From the NCBI GenBank assembly GCA_963782965.1, contig CAWALV010000002.1, forward strand, positions 806,001-870,000: a stretch of 64,000 nt of DNA, given 5' to 3'. The translations under genes and the position numbers were made by a program. Below are positions 24,114 to 33,619 of the stretch, in pieces; positions within the stretch are counted from its first letter, which is position 1; the number at the start of each line of letters is the position of its first letter. The notes beneath the pieces are model-generated. The model made no database searches and was not told where the DNA came from. It saw only the letters and a program-made list of their open reading frames with translations. Source of the DNA: CAWALV01 sp963782965 (lineage in GTDB: Bacteria > Actinomycetota > Actinomycetes > Acidothermales > Acidothermaceae).

Positions 24114-25268
24114 GTGGCCGATCTACGCGCAGTTCTCGACCGGACCGTCGATGGCGGCCGCATCACCCCCGACGAAGCCCTCGAGCTGTACACGCAAGCG
24201 CCCCTGCATGCGCTCGGGCGGGCCGCCGACGCCGTCCGCCGGGCCCGGTTCGGCGAGACCGCTTCGATCGCCACCTACCTGATCGACCGCAACATCAACT
24301 ACACCAACGTCTGCGTGACGGCCTGCAAGTTCTGCGCCTTCTACCGAGCGCCGAAGCACGAGGAGGGCTGGACGCATTCGCGCGAGGAGATCCTGCGTCG
24401 CTGCGGCGAGGCGGTCGAGCTCGGCGCGACCCAGATCATGCTCCAGGGCGGGCACAACCCCGACCTGGGGATCGACTGGTATGAGGAGACGTTCGCCGCG
24501 ATTCGAGCCGCCTATCCCGCCCTGGCGCTGCACTCCCTCGGCGGCTCGGAGGTCGTGCACATCGCGCGCACGTCGGGGCTGACGTTCGAAGAAGTGATCG
24601 AGCGGTTGCACGCGGCCGGGCTCGACTCGTTCGCGGGCGCCGGCGCCGAGATCCTCACCGAACGGCCGCGCCATGCCATTGCGCCGCTGAAGGAGCCCGG
24701 GTCGGTGTGGTTGGAGGTCATGGAGACCGCGCACCGCCTCGGCGTCGAGTCGACCGCGACCTTCATGATGGGCACCGGCGAGACCAACGCCGAGCGGATC
24801 GAGCATCTTCGGCTCATCCGCGACGTGCAGGACCGTACCGGCGGTTTCCGGTCCTTCATCCCGTGGACCTACCAGCCGGAGAACAACCACTTGCGGGGGC
24901 GCACGATGGCCAGCCCGATCGAGTACCTGCGGCTGCTGGCCGTCGCTCGGCTGTTCTTCGACAACATCGCCCACCTGCAGGTCTCGCAGCTGACCCTGGG
25001 TAAGGAGGTCGGCCAGCTCGGGCTGCACTTCGGGGCGGACGACCTCGGTTCGGTGATGCTCGAAGAGAACGTGGTTTCCTCGGCGGGCGCCAAGCACCAG
25101 TGGAACCTGGCCGAACTCATCCACCTGATCCGGGCAGCCGACCGGGTGCCGGCACAGCGCGACACGCTCTACAACCACCTGCGGGTGCACCACACGCCGG
25201 CCGACGATCCGCAGCCCGACCCGCGGCTGCGCTCGCACCTGTCGTCGACGGCGCCCGCGTTCGCCTAG
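24114..25268 (+). CDS. mqnC: Cyclic dehypoxanthinyl futalosine synthase (radical SAM)
   Basis: 384 residues from GTG 24114. Radical-SAM cysteines C67, C71, C74 in CVTACKFCAFYR, then blocks LQGGHNPDLGIDWYE and GAGAEILTERPR typical of MqnC. It closes the naphthoquinol ring by a radical cyclisation of dehypoxanthinyl futalosine. It ends 41 bases before the deaminase start, with a hairpin in the gap. Confidence 0.95.
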   Translation: MADLRAVLDRTVDGGRITPDEALELYTQAPLHALGRAADAVRRARFGETASIATYLIDRNINYTNVCVTACKFCAFYRAPKHEEGWTHSREEILRRCGEAVELGATQIMLQGGHNPDLGIDWYEETFAAIRAAYPALALHSLGGSEVVHIARTSGLTFEEVIERLHAAGLDSFAGAGAEILTERPRHAIAPLKEPGSVWLEVMETAHRLGVESTATFMMGTGETNAERIEHLRLIRDVQDRTGGFRSFIPWTYQPENNHLRGRTMASPIEYLRLLAVARLFFDNIAHLQVSQLTLGKEVGQLGLHFGADDLGSVMLEENVVSSAGAKHQWNLAELIHLIRAADRVPAQRDTLYNHLRVHHTPADDPQPDPRLRSHLSSTAPAFA

Positions 25269-25278
25269 CAGTTGGGTT

Positions 25279-25318
25279 GTTAGACGTCTGCGGGTCAAGA
25301 GGCTCGCAGATGTCTAAC
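25279..25318 (+). promoter_or_regulatory. mRNA hairpin with ribosome-binding site in the loop and start codon in the stem
   Basis: GTTAGACGTCTGCG (25279-25292) pairs with CGCAGATGTCTAAC (25305-25318), 13 of 14 pairs, around a 12-base loop. The loop contains AAGAGG (25297-25302), the likely Shine-Dalgarno sequence, and the right arm contains ATG 25310. No T-run follows, so it does not look like a terminator. It could tune translation of the deaminase. Confidence 0.6.
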
Positions 25319-26335
25319 GCCGCGGCCCAGGCGGTGCATGGCACGATGGACGGCGTGCCGGCGTACCCGAAGATCGAGCTACACGTGCACCTCGAAGGCT
25401 CGGTACGCCCTGCAACGTTGCTCGAGATCGCTCGTCGAAACGACATGCCGCTTCCGGCCGACACGGTCGACGGCATCGACAGGCTCTACCAGTTCACCGA
25501 CTTCGCGCACTTCATCGAGGTCTGGATCCTCACCACGAACGCCATGCGGACGGCGGCCGACTTCCGCCAGATCGTCGTCGACTACGCAGGCGAGGCGGCG
25601 AGTCACGGTGCGGTGTATCTGGAGGCGATCTTCTCCCCGATCGAGCGCGTGCTGCGCGGGGTCTCGTGGGAGGAGCTCTTCGAGGGCTACCTCGACGGCG
25701 CTCAGCAGGCAGAGGAGGAGCACGGGGTCGTGGTGCGGTTCACCCCCGACGCCTACCGTGGCGCCGACGTCGAGCTGGTCGAGGAGCTCGCCCGGCGCGC
25801 GGTCGCGTATCGCGACCGCGGAGTCGTCGGCCTCGGCATCGGCGGCCCGGAAAAGGACCAGCCGCCGCAGCGTTACGCGAAGGCGTTCGCCCTCGCACGC
25901 GACGGTGGGCTCGGCGCGGTACCGCATGCCGGCGAGGTCTGCGGCCCGGAGTCGATCCGGGAGACGATGGCGGCCCTGGGCGCGGACCGGATCAGGCACG
26001 GCATCACCGCGATCTCGGACGCCGAGCTGTGCGGTGAACTCGCCGAACGCGGGGTCGTCCTCGACGTGTGCCCGACCTCGAACCTGCGCACCAAGGCGGT
26101 CGCCTCCGTCGAGGAGCATCCGCTGCCGGCCCTGATCGCGGCGGGGGTGACGTGCACGCTGAACACCGACGATCCGGCCATGTTCGGCACCGATCTGGGC
26201 CGCGAGCACGAGGTCGCGCGGGCGCTCGGCGTCCGGCCCGCGGATTTGTACGCGGCAGGCGTCGCGGGCGCGCTGTGTGAGCCGGCCGCCAAGCAGCGGC
26301 TGGCCGACATCGGCGATCGGTGGGAGTGGGCGTGA
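25310..26335 (+). CDS. Adenosine deaminase family protein, probable aminofutalosine deaminase
   Basis: 341 residues from ATG 25310, which has AAGAGG 7 bases upstream; ATG 25346 and GTG 25355 are alternatives without a good site. Zinc ligands His25/His27 in HVHLEGS, catalytic Glu/His in PHAGEVCGPESI and IRHGI, and late Asp pair NTDDPAMF. Placed between mqnC and the final methyltransferase it most likely converts aminodeoxyfutalosine to futalosine, a step that a dedicated deaminase carries out in Streptomyces. Ordinary adenosine deaminase activity cannot be excluded. The stop overlaps the next GTG. Confidence 0.85.
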   Translation: MSNAAAQAVHGTMDGVPAYPKIELHVHLEGSVRPATLLEIARRNDMPLPADTVDGIDRLYQFTDFAHFIEVWILTTNAMRTAADFRQIVVDYAGEAASHGAVYLEAIFSPIERVLRGVSWEELFEGYLDGAQQAEEEHGVVVRFTPDAYRGADVELVEELARRAVAYRDRGVVGLGIGGPEKDQPPQRYAKAFALARDGGLGAVPHAGEVCGPESIRETMAALGADRIRHGITAISDAELCGELAERGVVLDVCPTSNLRTKAVASVEEHPLPALIAAGVTCTLNTDDPAMFGTDLGREHEVARALGVRPADLYAAGVAGALCEPAAKQRLADIGDRWEWA

Positions 26336-27045
26336 CCCGGGCCGATCTCGACAAGCAGCCGGGCGAAGTCGCCGCGATGTTCGACGGCGTCGCGCGCCGC
26401 TACGACCTCGTCAACGACCTGCTCTCGGTCGGTCAGGATCGCCGGTGGCGGCGCGCCGTCGCCCGCGCCATCGGCGCCGCCGACGGCGAGCGGGTGCTCG
26501 ATCTCGCAGCGGGCACCGGGACGTCGTCCGCTTCGTTCGTGAGCCGGGGCGCCTCTTGCGTCGCCTGCGATTTCTCTCTCGGGATGCTGACCGAGGGCGC
26601 GCGCCGGCGCGGCGGGGCGGATGTCGGCGGCGTGCGCTTCGTCGCGGGCGATGCCCTTGCGCTGCCTTTCGCGGACGCCTCTTTCGACGCCGTGACGATC
26701 TCGTTCGGGTTGCGCAACGTGCAGGACTTCGCTGCCGCGCTCCGCGAGCTGCTGCGCGTGACCCGTCCTGGTGGGCGGCTCGTGGTGTGCGAGTTCAGCA
26801 CGCCGACCTGGGCGCCGTTTCGCCGCGCGTACGACGGTTACCTGCGGCGGGTCCCTTCGATCGTGAGCAGGGTCAGCTCGAACCCGGACTCCTACGTCTA
26901 CCTCGCCGAGTCGATCCGAGCGTGGCCGGCGCAGGTCGACCTCGCCGCTGCGCTGGTCGAGGCGGGCTGGCAAGACGTCGCCTGGCGGAATCTGACGGGC
27001 GGCATCGTGGCCTTGCACCGGGGGAGGCGCGCGGAGGAGGCGTAG
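26332..27045 (+). CDS. menG: Demethylmenaquinone methyltransferase
   Basis: 237 residues from GTG 26332 overlapping the deaminase stop (GTGA). UbiE/MenG family: VAAMFDGVARRYDLVNDLLS at the N-terminus and the SAM site VLDLAAGTGT (56-65), later ISFGLRNVQD and GGRLVVCEFS. It adds the ring methyl group in the last step of menaquinone synthesis. Confidence 0.94.
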   Translation: MTRADLDKQPGEVAAMFDGVARRYDLVNDLLSVGQDRRWRRAVARAIGAADGERVLDLAAGTGTSSASFVSRGASCVACDFSLGMLTEGARRRGGADVGGVRFVAGDALALPFADASFDAVTISFGLRNVQDFAAALRELLRVTRPGGRLVVCEFSTPTWAPFRRAYDGYLRRVPSIVSRVSSNPDSYVYLAESIRAWPAQVDLAAALVEAGWQDVAWRNLTGGIVALHRGRRAEEA

Positions 27046-27117
27046 AGCGCGCGCGGGGGACGCGGGGGGAGACGGGGCGTCGACGCGCCCGGATAGGTGA
27101 CCTTGGTCGCGACCCCC

Positions 27118-27155
27118 TAGACTGCTTGACAGGGCAGTTCGTGAAGGCGTTCACA
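27118..27155 (+). promoter_or_regulatory. Promoter region with Rex-type redox operator ahead of the reductase/nuo genes
   Basis: CGTGAAGGCGTTCACA (27140-27155) matches the Streptomyces Rex operator TGTGAACGCGTTCACA at 14 of 16 positions and keeps both half-sites GTGAA/TTCAC. A -10-like TAGACT (27118-27123) lies upstream, so the operator would fall in the early transcribed region, where a bound repressor blocks elongation. Rex leaves its site when NADH/NAD+ rises and controls respiratory genes in actinobacteria. Confidence 0.7.
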
Positions 27156-27249
27156 AGTTCCCGCGGTCGTCGCGGGTGCTCGTGTGCTCCCCACCAGGCT
27201 GCCCGAACGCGCGTGTCGCAGCGGGTGTCGCTATAGGTGGTGTGAGCCG

Positions 27250-28608
27250 GTGGTTTCAAGGCGCAACAACTCCGGGAAGTCCGCTGCGGCGGTCCCGGAG
27301 GGTGCGGTCACCCTGCTGTCGTCCCTGCCGCCCGACATCTCCACTCGCGAGACCGACGTCATCGTGGTCGGCGCCGGTCCCGGCGGTTCGACGACGGCGG
27401 CGCACCTCGCCCAGGCCGGCACCGACGTCGTCCTGCTCGAGAAGAGCGCCTTCCCCCGCGAGAAGGTGTGCGGCGACGGGTTGACTCCCCGCGCGGTGAA
27501 GCAACTGGTCAAGCTCGGCATCGACACCACGACGCAGGCCGGCTGGCTACAGAACAAGGGGTTGCGCATCCTCGGCGGCGGCATGCGGCTCGAACTCCCC
27601 TGGCCCGAACTCGCCAGCTACCCCGGCTACGGGCTGGTACGCACCCGGCTGGACTTCGATCAGATGCTGGCGCGCAGAGCCGAGAAGCTCGGTGCCGCCC
27701 TCTACGAGCGCACACCCGCGACCAGCCCGATCGTCGACGATCGCGACGGCAGCATCGTCGGGGTGCTCGCGCGGCCGGCGGATTCAGATCGTGACGTCGT
27801 GTTCCGGGCGCCCCTCGTCATCGCGGCCGACGGCAACTCGAGTCGCATCTCCTTGGCGCTGGGGTTGCACCGACGCGATGACCGCCCGATGGGCGTGGCG
27901 TATCGGCGCTACTACGAGTCGCCACGACACGACGACGACTGGCTCGAATCGTGGCTGGAGCTGTGGGACCGCGTCGACGGCCAGGACCGCCTGCTGCCCG
28001 GCTACGGTTGGGTTTTCGGGATGGGCGACGGCACGAGCAACGTCGGGCTCGGCATCCTCAACACCTCGGCTTCCTTCCGCAACGTCGACTATCGTGACCT
28101 GCTGCGGCGGTGGGTCGCGCAGATGCCGGCCGAGTGGGGCTTCGACGAGGAGCACGCCCGCGGCCCGATCCGCGGCTCCGCACTGCCGATGGGGTTCAAC
28201 CGCAAGCCGCACTACGACCGGGGCCTGCTGCTCGTCGGTGACGCCGGGGGGATGGTCAACCCTTGCAACGGCGAAGGGATCGCATACGCGATGGAGTCCG
28301 GCGAGATGGCGGCCGAAATGGTCGCCCAAGCGCTGGCCCGGCCCGCCGGCACGGCACGGGAGCTGGCCCTGCGCGCCTATCCTCAGGCACTGGCCGACCG
28401 TTACGGCGGCTACTACACGGTGGGTCGCTGGTTCGTCACCCTGATCGGCAAGCCGGGCGTGATGCGCACCCTCACCAGGCGCGGCCTGCCGCACCCGACC
28501 ATCATGCGATTCACCCTGAAGCTCCTCGCGAACCTGACCGATCCGAAGGACGGCGATGCGATGGATCGGATCATCAATGGCCTGCTGCGCGTCGTTCCGG
28601 CGGCGTGA
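27250..28608 (+). CDS. Geranylgeranyl reductase family flavoprotein (probable menaquinone side-chain reductase)
   Basis: 452 residues from GTG 27250, the first in-frame start after GGTGG. FAD dinucleotide motif GAGPGG (41-46), second FAD block LVGDAGGMVNPCNGEGIAYAM, and VCGDGLTPRAV in between. Family members reduce isoprenoid double bonds; in mycobacteria MenJ saturates one unit of the menaquinone tail. Its position directly before nuo and within the menaquinone block supports that role. It follows the Rex operator. Confidence 0.88.
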   Translation: MVSRRNNSGKSAAAVPEGAVTLLSSLPPDISTRETDVIVVGAGPGGSTTAAHLAQAGTDVVLLEKSAFPREKVCGDGLTPRAVKQLVKLGIDTTTQAGWLQNKGLRILGGGMRLELPWPELASYPGYGLVRTRLDFDQMLARRAEKLGAALYERTPATSPIVDDRDGSIVGVLARPADSDRDVVFRAPLVIAADGNSSRISLALGLHRRDDRPMGVAYRRYYESPRHDDDWLESWLELWDRVDGQDRLLPGYGWVFGMGDGTSNVGLGILNTSASFRNVDYRDLLRRWVAQMPAEWGFDEEHARGPIRGSALPMGFNRKPHYDRGLLLVGDAGGMVNPCNGEGIAYAMESGEMAAEMVAQALARPAGTARELALRAYPQALADRYGGYYTVGRWFVTLIGKPGVMRTLTRRGLPHPTIMRFTLKLLANLTDPKDGDAMDRIINGLLRVVPAA

Positions 28609-28636
28609 CCCGCGCGCCGGTCGCACGGCGCCCCCG

Positions 28637-28646
28637 CCTAGACTGC
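28637..28646 (+). promoter_or_regulatory. Second CCTAGACTGC element before nuoA
   Basis: The same ten bases, CCTAGACTGC, occur before the reductase gene (27116-27125) and here, 56 bases before nuoA. Both contain TAGACT, a plausible -10. No good -35 is visible at either site, so nuo may have an internal promoter that shares an element with the upstream one. Confidence 0.35.
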
Positions 28647-28701
28647 ACGGCGGCGTCACGACCGACGGATGCACGCGTGAGAGCCCGGAGAGGAGAGCCA
28701 C

Positions 28702-29070
28702 ATGACCGTCGTGTTCAGCTACGTGCCGATCCTGGTGCTGCTCATCCTCGCCGGCGGCTTCGCGGTCTTCTCCATCGTGGCGGGGAGCCTGAGCGGGCCC
28801 AAGCGGTACAACCGCGCGAAGTACGACGCCTACGAATGTGGCATCGAACCCACTCCGCAGCCGGCCGGCGGTGGTCGCTTCCCCGTGAAGTACTACCTCA
28901 CTGCGATGCTTTTCATCGTCTTCGACATCGAGATCATCTTCTTGTATCCGTGGGCCGTCGCGTTCGCACACATGGGCGTGTTCGGTCTGGTCGAGATGGT
29001 GTTGTTCATCGTGACGGTGTTCGTCGCCTACGTGTATGTGTGGCGCCGCGGCGGACTCGAGTGGGATTGA
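28702..29070 (+). CDS. nuoA: NADH-quinone oxidoreductase subunit A
   Basis: 122 residues, three helices, with GGAGAGGAGAGC before ATG 28702. Conserved loop YECGIEP and the ALFIVFDIE-like motif (MLFIVFDIEIIFLYPWA). Membrane-arm subunit next to the quinone channel of complex I. First of fourteen nuo genes in the standard order. Confidence 0.96.
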   Translation: MTVVFSYVPILVLLILAGGFAVFSIVAGSLSGPKRYNRAKYDAYECGIEPTPQPAGGGRFPVKYYLTAMLFIVFDIEIIFLYPWAVAFAHMGVFGLVEMVLFIVTVFVAYVYVWRRGGLEWD

Positions 29071-29079
29071 GAGCCTGAT

Positions 29080-29630
<551 letters not shown>

Positions 29631-29634
<4 letters not shown>

Positions 29635-30209
29635 GTGACCCGGCGCTGGTGGGATTGCCGTCGACCCCGCGCCCGTTCGGCGGCTACTTCGACGAGGTCG
29701 CCGACGCACTCGCGAGCGGGTACCAGAACCTCCCCGCAGCGATCGAGCGTTCCGTGGTCGACCGTGGTGAGCTGACCCTGCACGTGCGGCGCGAGCACCT
29801 GCGCGAACTGGCGCAGCTGCTGCGCGACGACGAGAGCCTGCGCTTCGAGTTGCTGTCGTCGGTGTCGGGCGTGCACTACCCGATGGACGCCGGGCGCGAG
29901 CTGCACGTCGTCTACGAGTTGACCTCGATGACGCACAACCGCCACATCAGGTTGGAGGTCGCGATACCCGACGCCGACCCGCATGTGCCCTCGGTCGTGA
30001 GCGTCTGGCCCACGGCCGACTTCCAGGAACGTGAGACGTGGGACATGTTCGGCGTGGTCTTCGACGGCCACCCCGCCTTGACTCGCATCATGATGCCCGA
30101 CGACTGGTTCGGGCATCCGCAACGCAAGGACTACCCACTGGGCGGGATCCCGGTCGAGTACAAGGGTGCGAGCGTGCCGCCGCCCGATGAGAGACGCCAA
30201 TATGCCTGA
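29631..30209 (+). CDS. nuoC: NADH-quinone oxidoreductase subunit C
   Basis: 192 residues from GTG 29631. Hallmark C-terminal blocks ERETWDMFGV and RIMMPDDWFGHPQRKDYPL, peripheral-arm subunit packing against NuoD. It is separate from nuoD, not fused as in enterobacteria, and overlaps it by 8 bases. Confidence 0.96.
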
Positions 30210-31548
30210 CACGATGACCGACCCCTACGCCAGCGGCGCGTACGACGAGACCGACACCGGGCAGGGCACCGTCTACACGGTGTCGGGTGGCGACTGGGAC
30301 GACGTCGCGAGTGACGCGTCGGCTCAGCACGCAGAGCGTGTCGTGGTGAACATGGGGCCGCAGCATCCCTCGACCCACGGTGTGCTGCGGCTCGTGCTCG
30401 AACTCGAAGGCGAGACCGTGACGCAGGCTCGCGTCGTCATGGGCTACCTGCACACCGGTATCGAGAAGAACTGCGAGTACCGCACGTTCACGCAGGCGGT
30501 CACGTTCTTGACCCGCGCCGACTATCTCTCGCCGTTCTTCACCGAGACGGCGTACTCGATGGCGGTCGAGAAGCTGTTGGGCATCACCGACCAAGTGCCC
30601 GAGCGCGCCCAAGTCATCCGCGTCATGATGATGGAACTGAACCGCATCTCCTCCCACCTCGTGTGGTTGGCGACGGGCGGCATGGAGGTCGGCGCCCTCT
30701 CGGCGATGCTGTACGGCTTCCGCGAACGTGAGCAGATTCTCGACATCTTCGAGATGATCACCGGCCTGCGGATGAACCACGCATACGTGCGTCCCGGTGG
30801 CGTCATCCAAGATCTTCCGCCCGGCGCGGTCGAGAAGATCGGCGAGTTCCTTGCGATCATGCCGAAGCGCATCGACGAGTACGAGGGTTTGCTCAGCGGC
30901 CAACCGATCTGGTTGCGCCGGCTGAAGGAGGTCGGCTACCTCGACCTGACCGGCGCGGTCGCGCTCGGTGCGACCGGCCCCCTGATGCGAGCGGCCGGCT
31001 ACCCGTGGGACCTCCGCAAGGCTGCGCCGTACCTCGGTTACGAGACGTACGAGTTCGACGTCCCGACCCAACCCGAAGGCGACTGCTTCGCGCGCTACCT
31101 GGTGCGGCTGGCCGAGATGCGCGAGTCCGTCAAGATCGTCGAGCAGTGCCTCGACCGGCTGCGGCCGGGGCCGGTCATGGTCGAGGACAAGAAGATCGCG
31201 TGGCCGGCGCAACTGGCGCTGGGTGGCGACGGCATGGGCAACTCGCTCGATCACATCCGCCACATCATGGCGACATCGATGGAGTCGTTGATTCACCACT
31301 TCAAGCTCGTCACCGAAGGCTTCCACGTGCCACCGGGCCAGGTGTACGTGCCGGTCGAGTCGCCGCGCGGCGAGCTCGGCGTCCACCTCGTGAGCGACGG
31401 CGGCACCAAGCCCTACCGGGTGCACCTGCGCGAACCCTCCTTCGTGAACCTGCAGGCGGTAGCTGCGGTATGCGAGGGCGGTTTGATCGCCGACGTCGTC
31501 GCCGCGGTTGCCAGCCTCGACCCGGTGATGGGCGGGTGCGACCGGTGA
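30202..31548 (+). CDS. nuoD: NADH-quinone oxidoreductase subunit D
   Basis: 448 residues from ATG 30202 (ATG 30214 also in frame). NMGPQHPSTHGVLRLVLELEG is the family start of the 49-kDa subunit, which forms the quinone pocket with NuoB; C-terminal SPRGELGVHLVSDG is also diagnostic. About 45 extra acidic residues precede the domain. The stop overlaps nuoE. Confidence 0.97.
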   Translation: MPDTMTDPYASGAYDETDTGQGTVYTVSGGDWDDVASDASAQHAERVVVNMGPQHPSTHGVLRLVLELEGETVTQARVVMGYLHTGIEKNCEYRTFTQAVTFLTRADYLSPFFTETAYSMAVEKLLGITDQVPERAQVIRVMMMELNRISSHLVWLATGGMEVGALSAMLYGFREREQILDIFEMITGLRMNHAYVRPGGVIQDLPPGAVEKIGEFLAIMPKRIDEYEGLLSGQPIWLRRLKEVGYLDLTGAVALGATGPLMRAAGYPWDLRKAAPYLGYETYEFDVPTQPEGDCFARYLVRLAEMRESVKIVEQCLDRLRPGPVMVEDKKIAWPAQLALGGDGMGNSLDHIRHIMATSMESLIHHFKLVTEGFHVPPGQVYVPVESPRGELGVHLVSDGGTKPYRVHLREPSFVNLQAVAAVCEGGLIADVVAAVASLDPVMGGCDR

Positions 31549-32315
31549 CCGACGACGTGCAGGCCAGCCCGGTGGAGCAGGCCCCTCAACTGCCGCTGGT
31601 CATGCTCGACCCGCGGCTAGGTCCGGGTGCGGTGTCGGCAGACCCGCTGTCGGACGACGCGAAGCAGCGCGTGCTGGAGCTTGCTCCGCAGGTGATCGCG
31701 CGGTATCCCAACGCCCGCTCGGCGTTGATGCCGCTGCTCTATCTCGTGCAGGCAGAGCAGGGTTACGTCTCACCCGACGGCATCAAGCTGGTCGCCGAGG
31801 TGCTCGACCTCACGACGGCTGAGGTCGCGGCCGTGAGCACCTTCTACACGATGTACAAGCGCCGGCAGTGCGGCGACTACCACGTCGGCGTCTGCACGAA
31901 CACGCTCTGCGCGATCCTCGGTGGCGACGCCATCTTCGAAGGCCTGAAGGACCATCTCGGTGTGGGCAACAACGGCACGACTCCCGATGGCGTGGTCACC
32001 CTCGAACACATCGAGTGCAACGCGGCATGCGACTACGCGCCTGTTGTCATGGTGAACTGGGAGTTCTTCGACAACCAGACCGTCGAATCGGCGAAAGAGC
32101 TCGTCGACCGGCTTCGCGCCGGCGACCCGCCGTCCCCGACCCGCGGCGCGCCACTGCGTACCCACGTCGAGACCTCGCGCATCCTGGCCGGCTTTCCCGA
32201 CGATCTCGTCGCCGCAGGGCCCTCTGCCGGGCCGGCCTCGCTCGCCGGCGTCGAGCTGGCGAAGCAGCGTGGCGAGCGTGCACCGGCGGTCGACGCCGAA
32301 AGGGGGCAGCCATGA
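31545..32315 (+). CDS. nuoE: NADH-quinone oxidoreductase subunit E
   Basis: 256 residues from GTG 31545. The [2Fe-2S] cluster N1a ligands are Cys117, Cys122, Cys158 and Cys162 (C-x4-C ... C-x3-C). A C-terminal tail of about 60 residues extends past the usual fold. The stop overlaps nuoF (ATGA). Confidence 0.95.
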   Translation: MTDDVQASPVEQAPQLPLVMLDPRLGPGAVSADPLSDDAKQRVLELAPQVIARYPNARSALMPLLYLVQAEQGYVSPDGIKLVAEVLDLTTAEVAAVSTFYTMYKRRQCGDYHVGVCTNTLCAILGGDAIFEGLKDHLGVGNNGTTPDGVVTLEHIECNAACDYAPVVMVNWEFFDNQTVESAKELVDRLRAGDPPSPTRGAPLRTHVETSRILAGFPDDLVAAGPSAGPASLAGVELAKQRGERAPAVDAERGQP

Positions 32316-33619
32316 GCTTTCGGTTGACACCGGTTCTGACGGCCAACTGGGGCAGCGAGCGTTCCTGGACGCTCGCCGCATATGAACGCACCGGCGGTTA
32401 CGACGCCTTGCGCAAGGCGCTCGCGATGGAGCCCGATGCGTTGATCCAGCTGGTGAAGGACTCCGGCCTGCGTGGCCGTGGTGGTGCCGGCTTCCCCACC
32501 GGCATGAAATGGGGCTTCATCCCGCAGGGCGACGGCAAGCCCCATTACCTCGTCGTCAACGCCGACGAGAGCGAACCCGGGACCTGCAAAGACATCCCGA
32601 TGCTGATGGCGAGCCCGCACACCCTGCTCGAAGGCATCCTCATCTCGGCCTACGCGATCCGCGCCAACCACGCATTCATCTACGTGCGCGGCGAGGTGCT
32701 GCAGGTCATCCGGCGGGTGCTGGCCGCGGTCGAGGAGGCCAAGGCGGCGGGCTACATCGGCTCGAACATCCTCGGCAAGGGCGTCGACATCGATGTCACC
32801 GTGCATATCGGCGCCGGCGCGTACATCTGTGGTGAAGAGACCGCATTGCTGGAGTCGTTGGAGGGCTTTCGCGGCCAGCCTCGGCTCCGGCCGCCTTTCC
32901 CTGCGGTCGCCGGTCTGTACGCCTGCCCGACCGTCATCAACAACGTCGAGACCATCTCGAGCGTGCCCGCGATCGTTCGCGGCGGCGCCGAGTGGTTTCG
33001 CAGCATGGGCACCGAGAAGTCGCCCGGCTTCAAGATTTTCTCGCTGTCGGGCCATGTCACGAATCCCGGCCAGTACGAGGCGCCGCTCGGCATTACGCTG
33101 CGCGAGCTGCTCGATGCAGCAGGTGGCATTCGCGAGGGTCACGAGCTGAAGTTCTGGACCCCGGGCGGCTCCTCGACGCCGCTGTTCACCGCCGAGCACC
33201 TCGACGTCCCGCTCGATTTCGAAGGGCCGCCGATGCACGGTTCGATGCTCGGCACTACCGCGCTACAGATTTTCGACGAGACGACCTGTGTGGTGCGTGC
33301 CGTGCAGCGGTGGTGTGAGTTCTACGCGCACGAGTCCTGCGGCAAGTGCACGCCGTGCCGGGAGGGCACGTTCTGGTACGTGCAGATCTACGACCGGCTC
33401 GAGCGCGGTCAGGCAACGCAGGAAGACATCGACACCCTGCTCGACCTCTCCGAGAACATTCTCGGCCGCGCATTTTGCGCGCTCGGCGACGGCGCGACGA
33501 GCCCCGTCACGTCGTCCATCCAGTTCTTCCGCGACGAATACGTCGCTCACTACGAGCAGGGTGGCTGCCCGTTCGATCCCGTCGCCTCGACCGTCTTCGT
33601 TGGAGCAGGCGCCCGATGA
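32312..33619 (+). CDS. nuoF: NADH-quinone oxidoreductase subunit F
   Basis: 435 residues. GRGGAGFPTGMKWGF and NADESEPGTCKD bind FMN and NADH; the [4Fe-4S] ligands are Cys343, Cys346, Cys349 (SCGKCTPC) and Cys389. It is intact, in contrast to the NuoF-like protein at 4029. The stop overlaps nuoG (ATGA). Confidence 0.97.
   Translation: MSFRLTPVLTANWGSERSWTLAAYERTGGYDALRKALAMEPDALIQLVKDSGLRGRGGAGFPTGMKWGFIPQGDGKPHYLVVNADESEPGTCKDIPMLMASPHTLLEGILISAYAIRANHAFIYVRGEVLQVIRRVLAAVEEAKAAGYIGSNILGKGVDIDVTVHIGAGAYICGEETALLESLEGFRGQPRLRPPFPAVAGLYACPTVINNVETISSVPAIVRGGAEWFRSMGTEKSPGFKIFSLSGHVTNPGQYEAPLGITLRELLDAAGGIREGHELKFWTPGGSSTPLFTAEHLDVPLDFEGPPMHGSMLGTTALQIFDETTCVVRAVQRWCEFYAHESCGKCTPCREGTFWYVQIYDRLERGQATQEDIDTLLDLSENILGRAFCALGDGATSPVTSSIQFFRDEYVAHYEQGGCPFDPVASTVFVGAGAR

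Noticed and set aside
25279..25318. Rho-independent terminator after mqnC
   Set aside because: No T-run follows, and the stem includes the best start codon and the loop the Shine-Dalgarno of the next gene.
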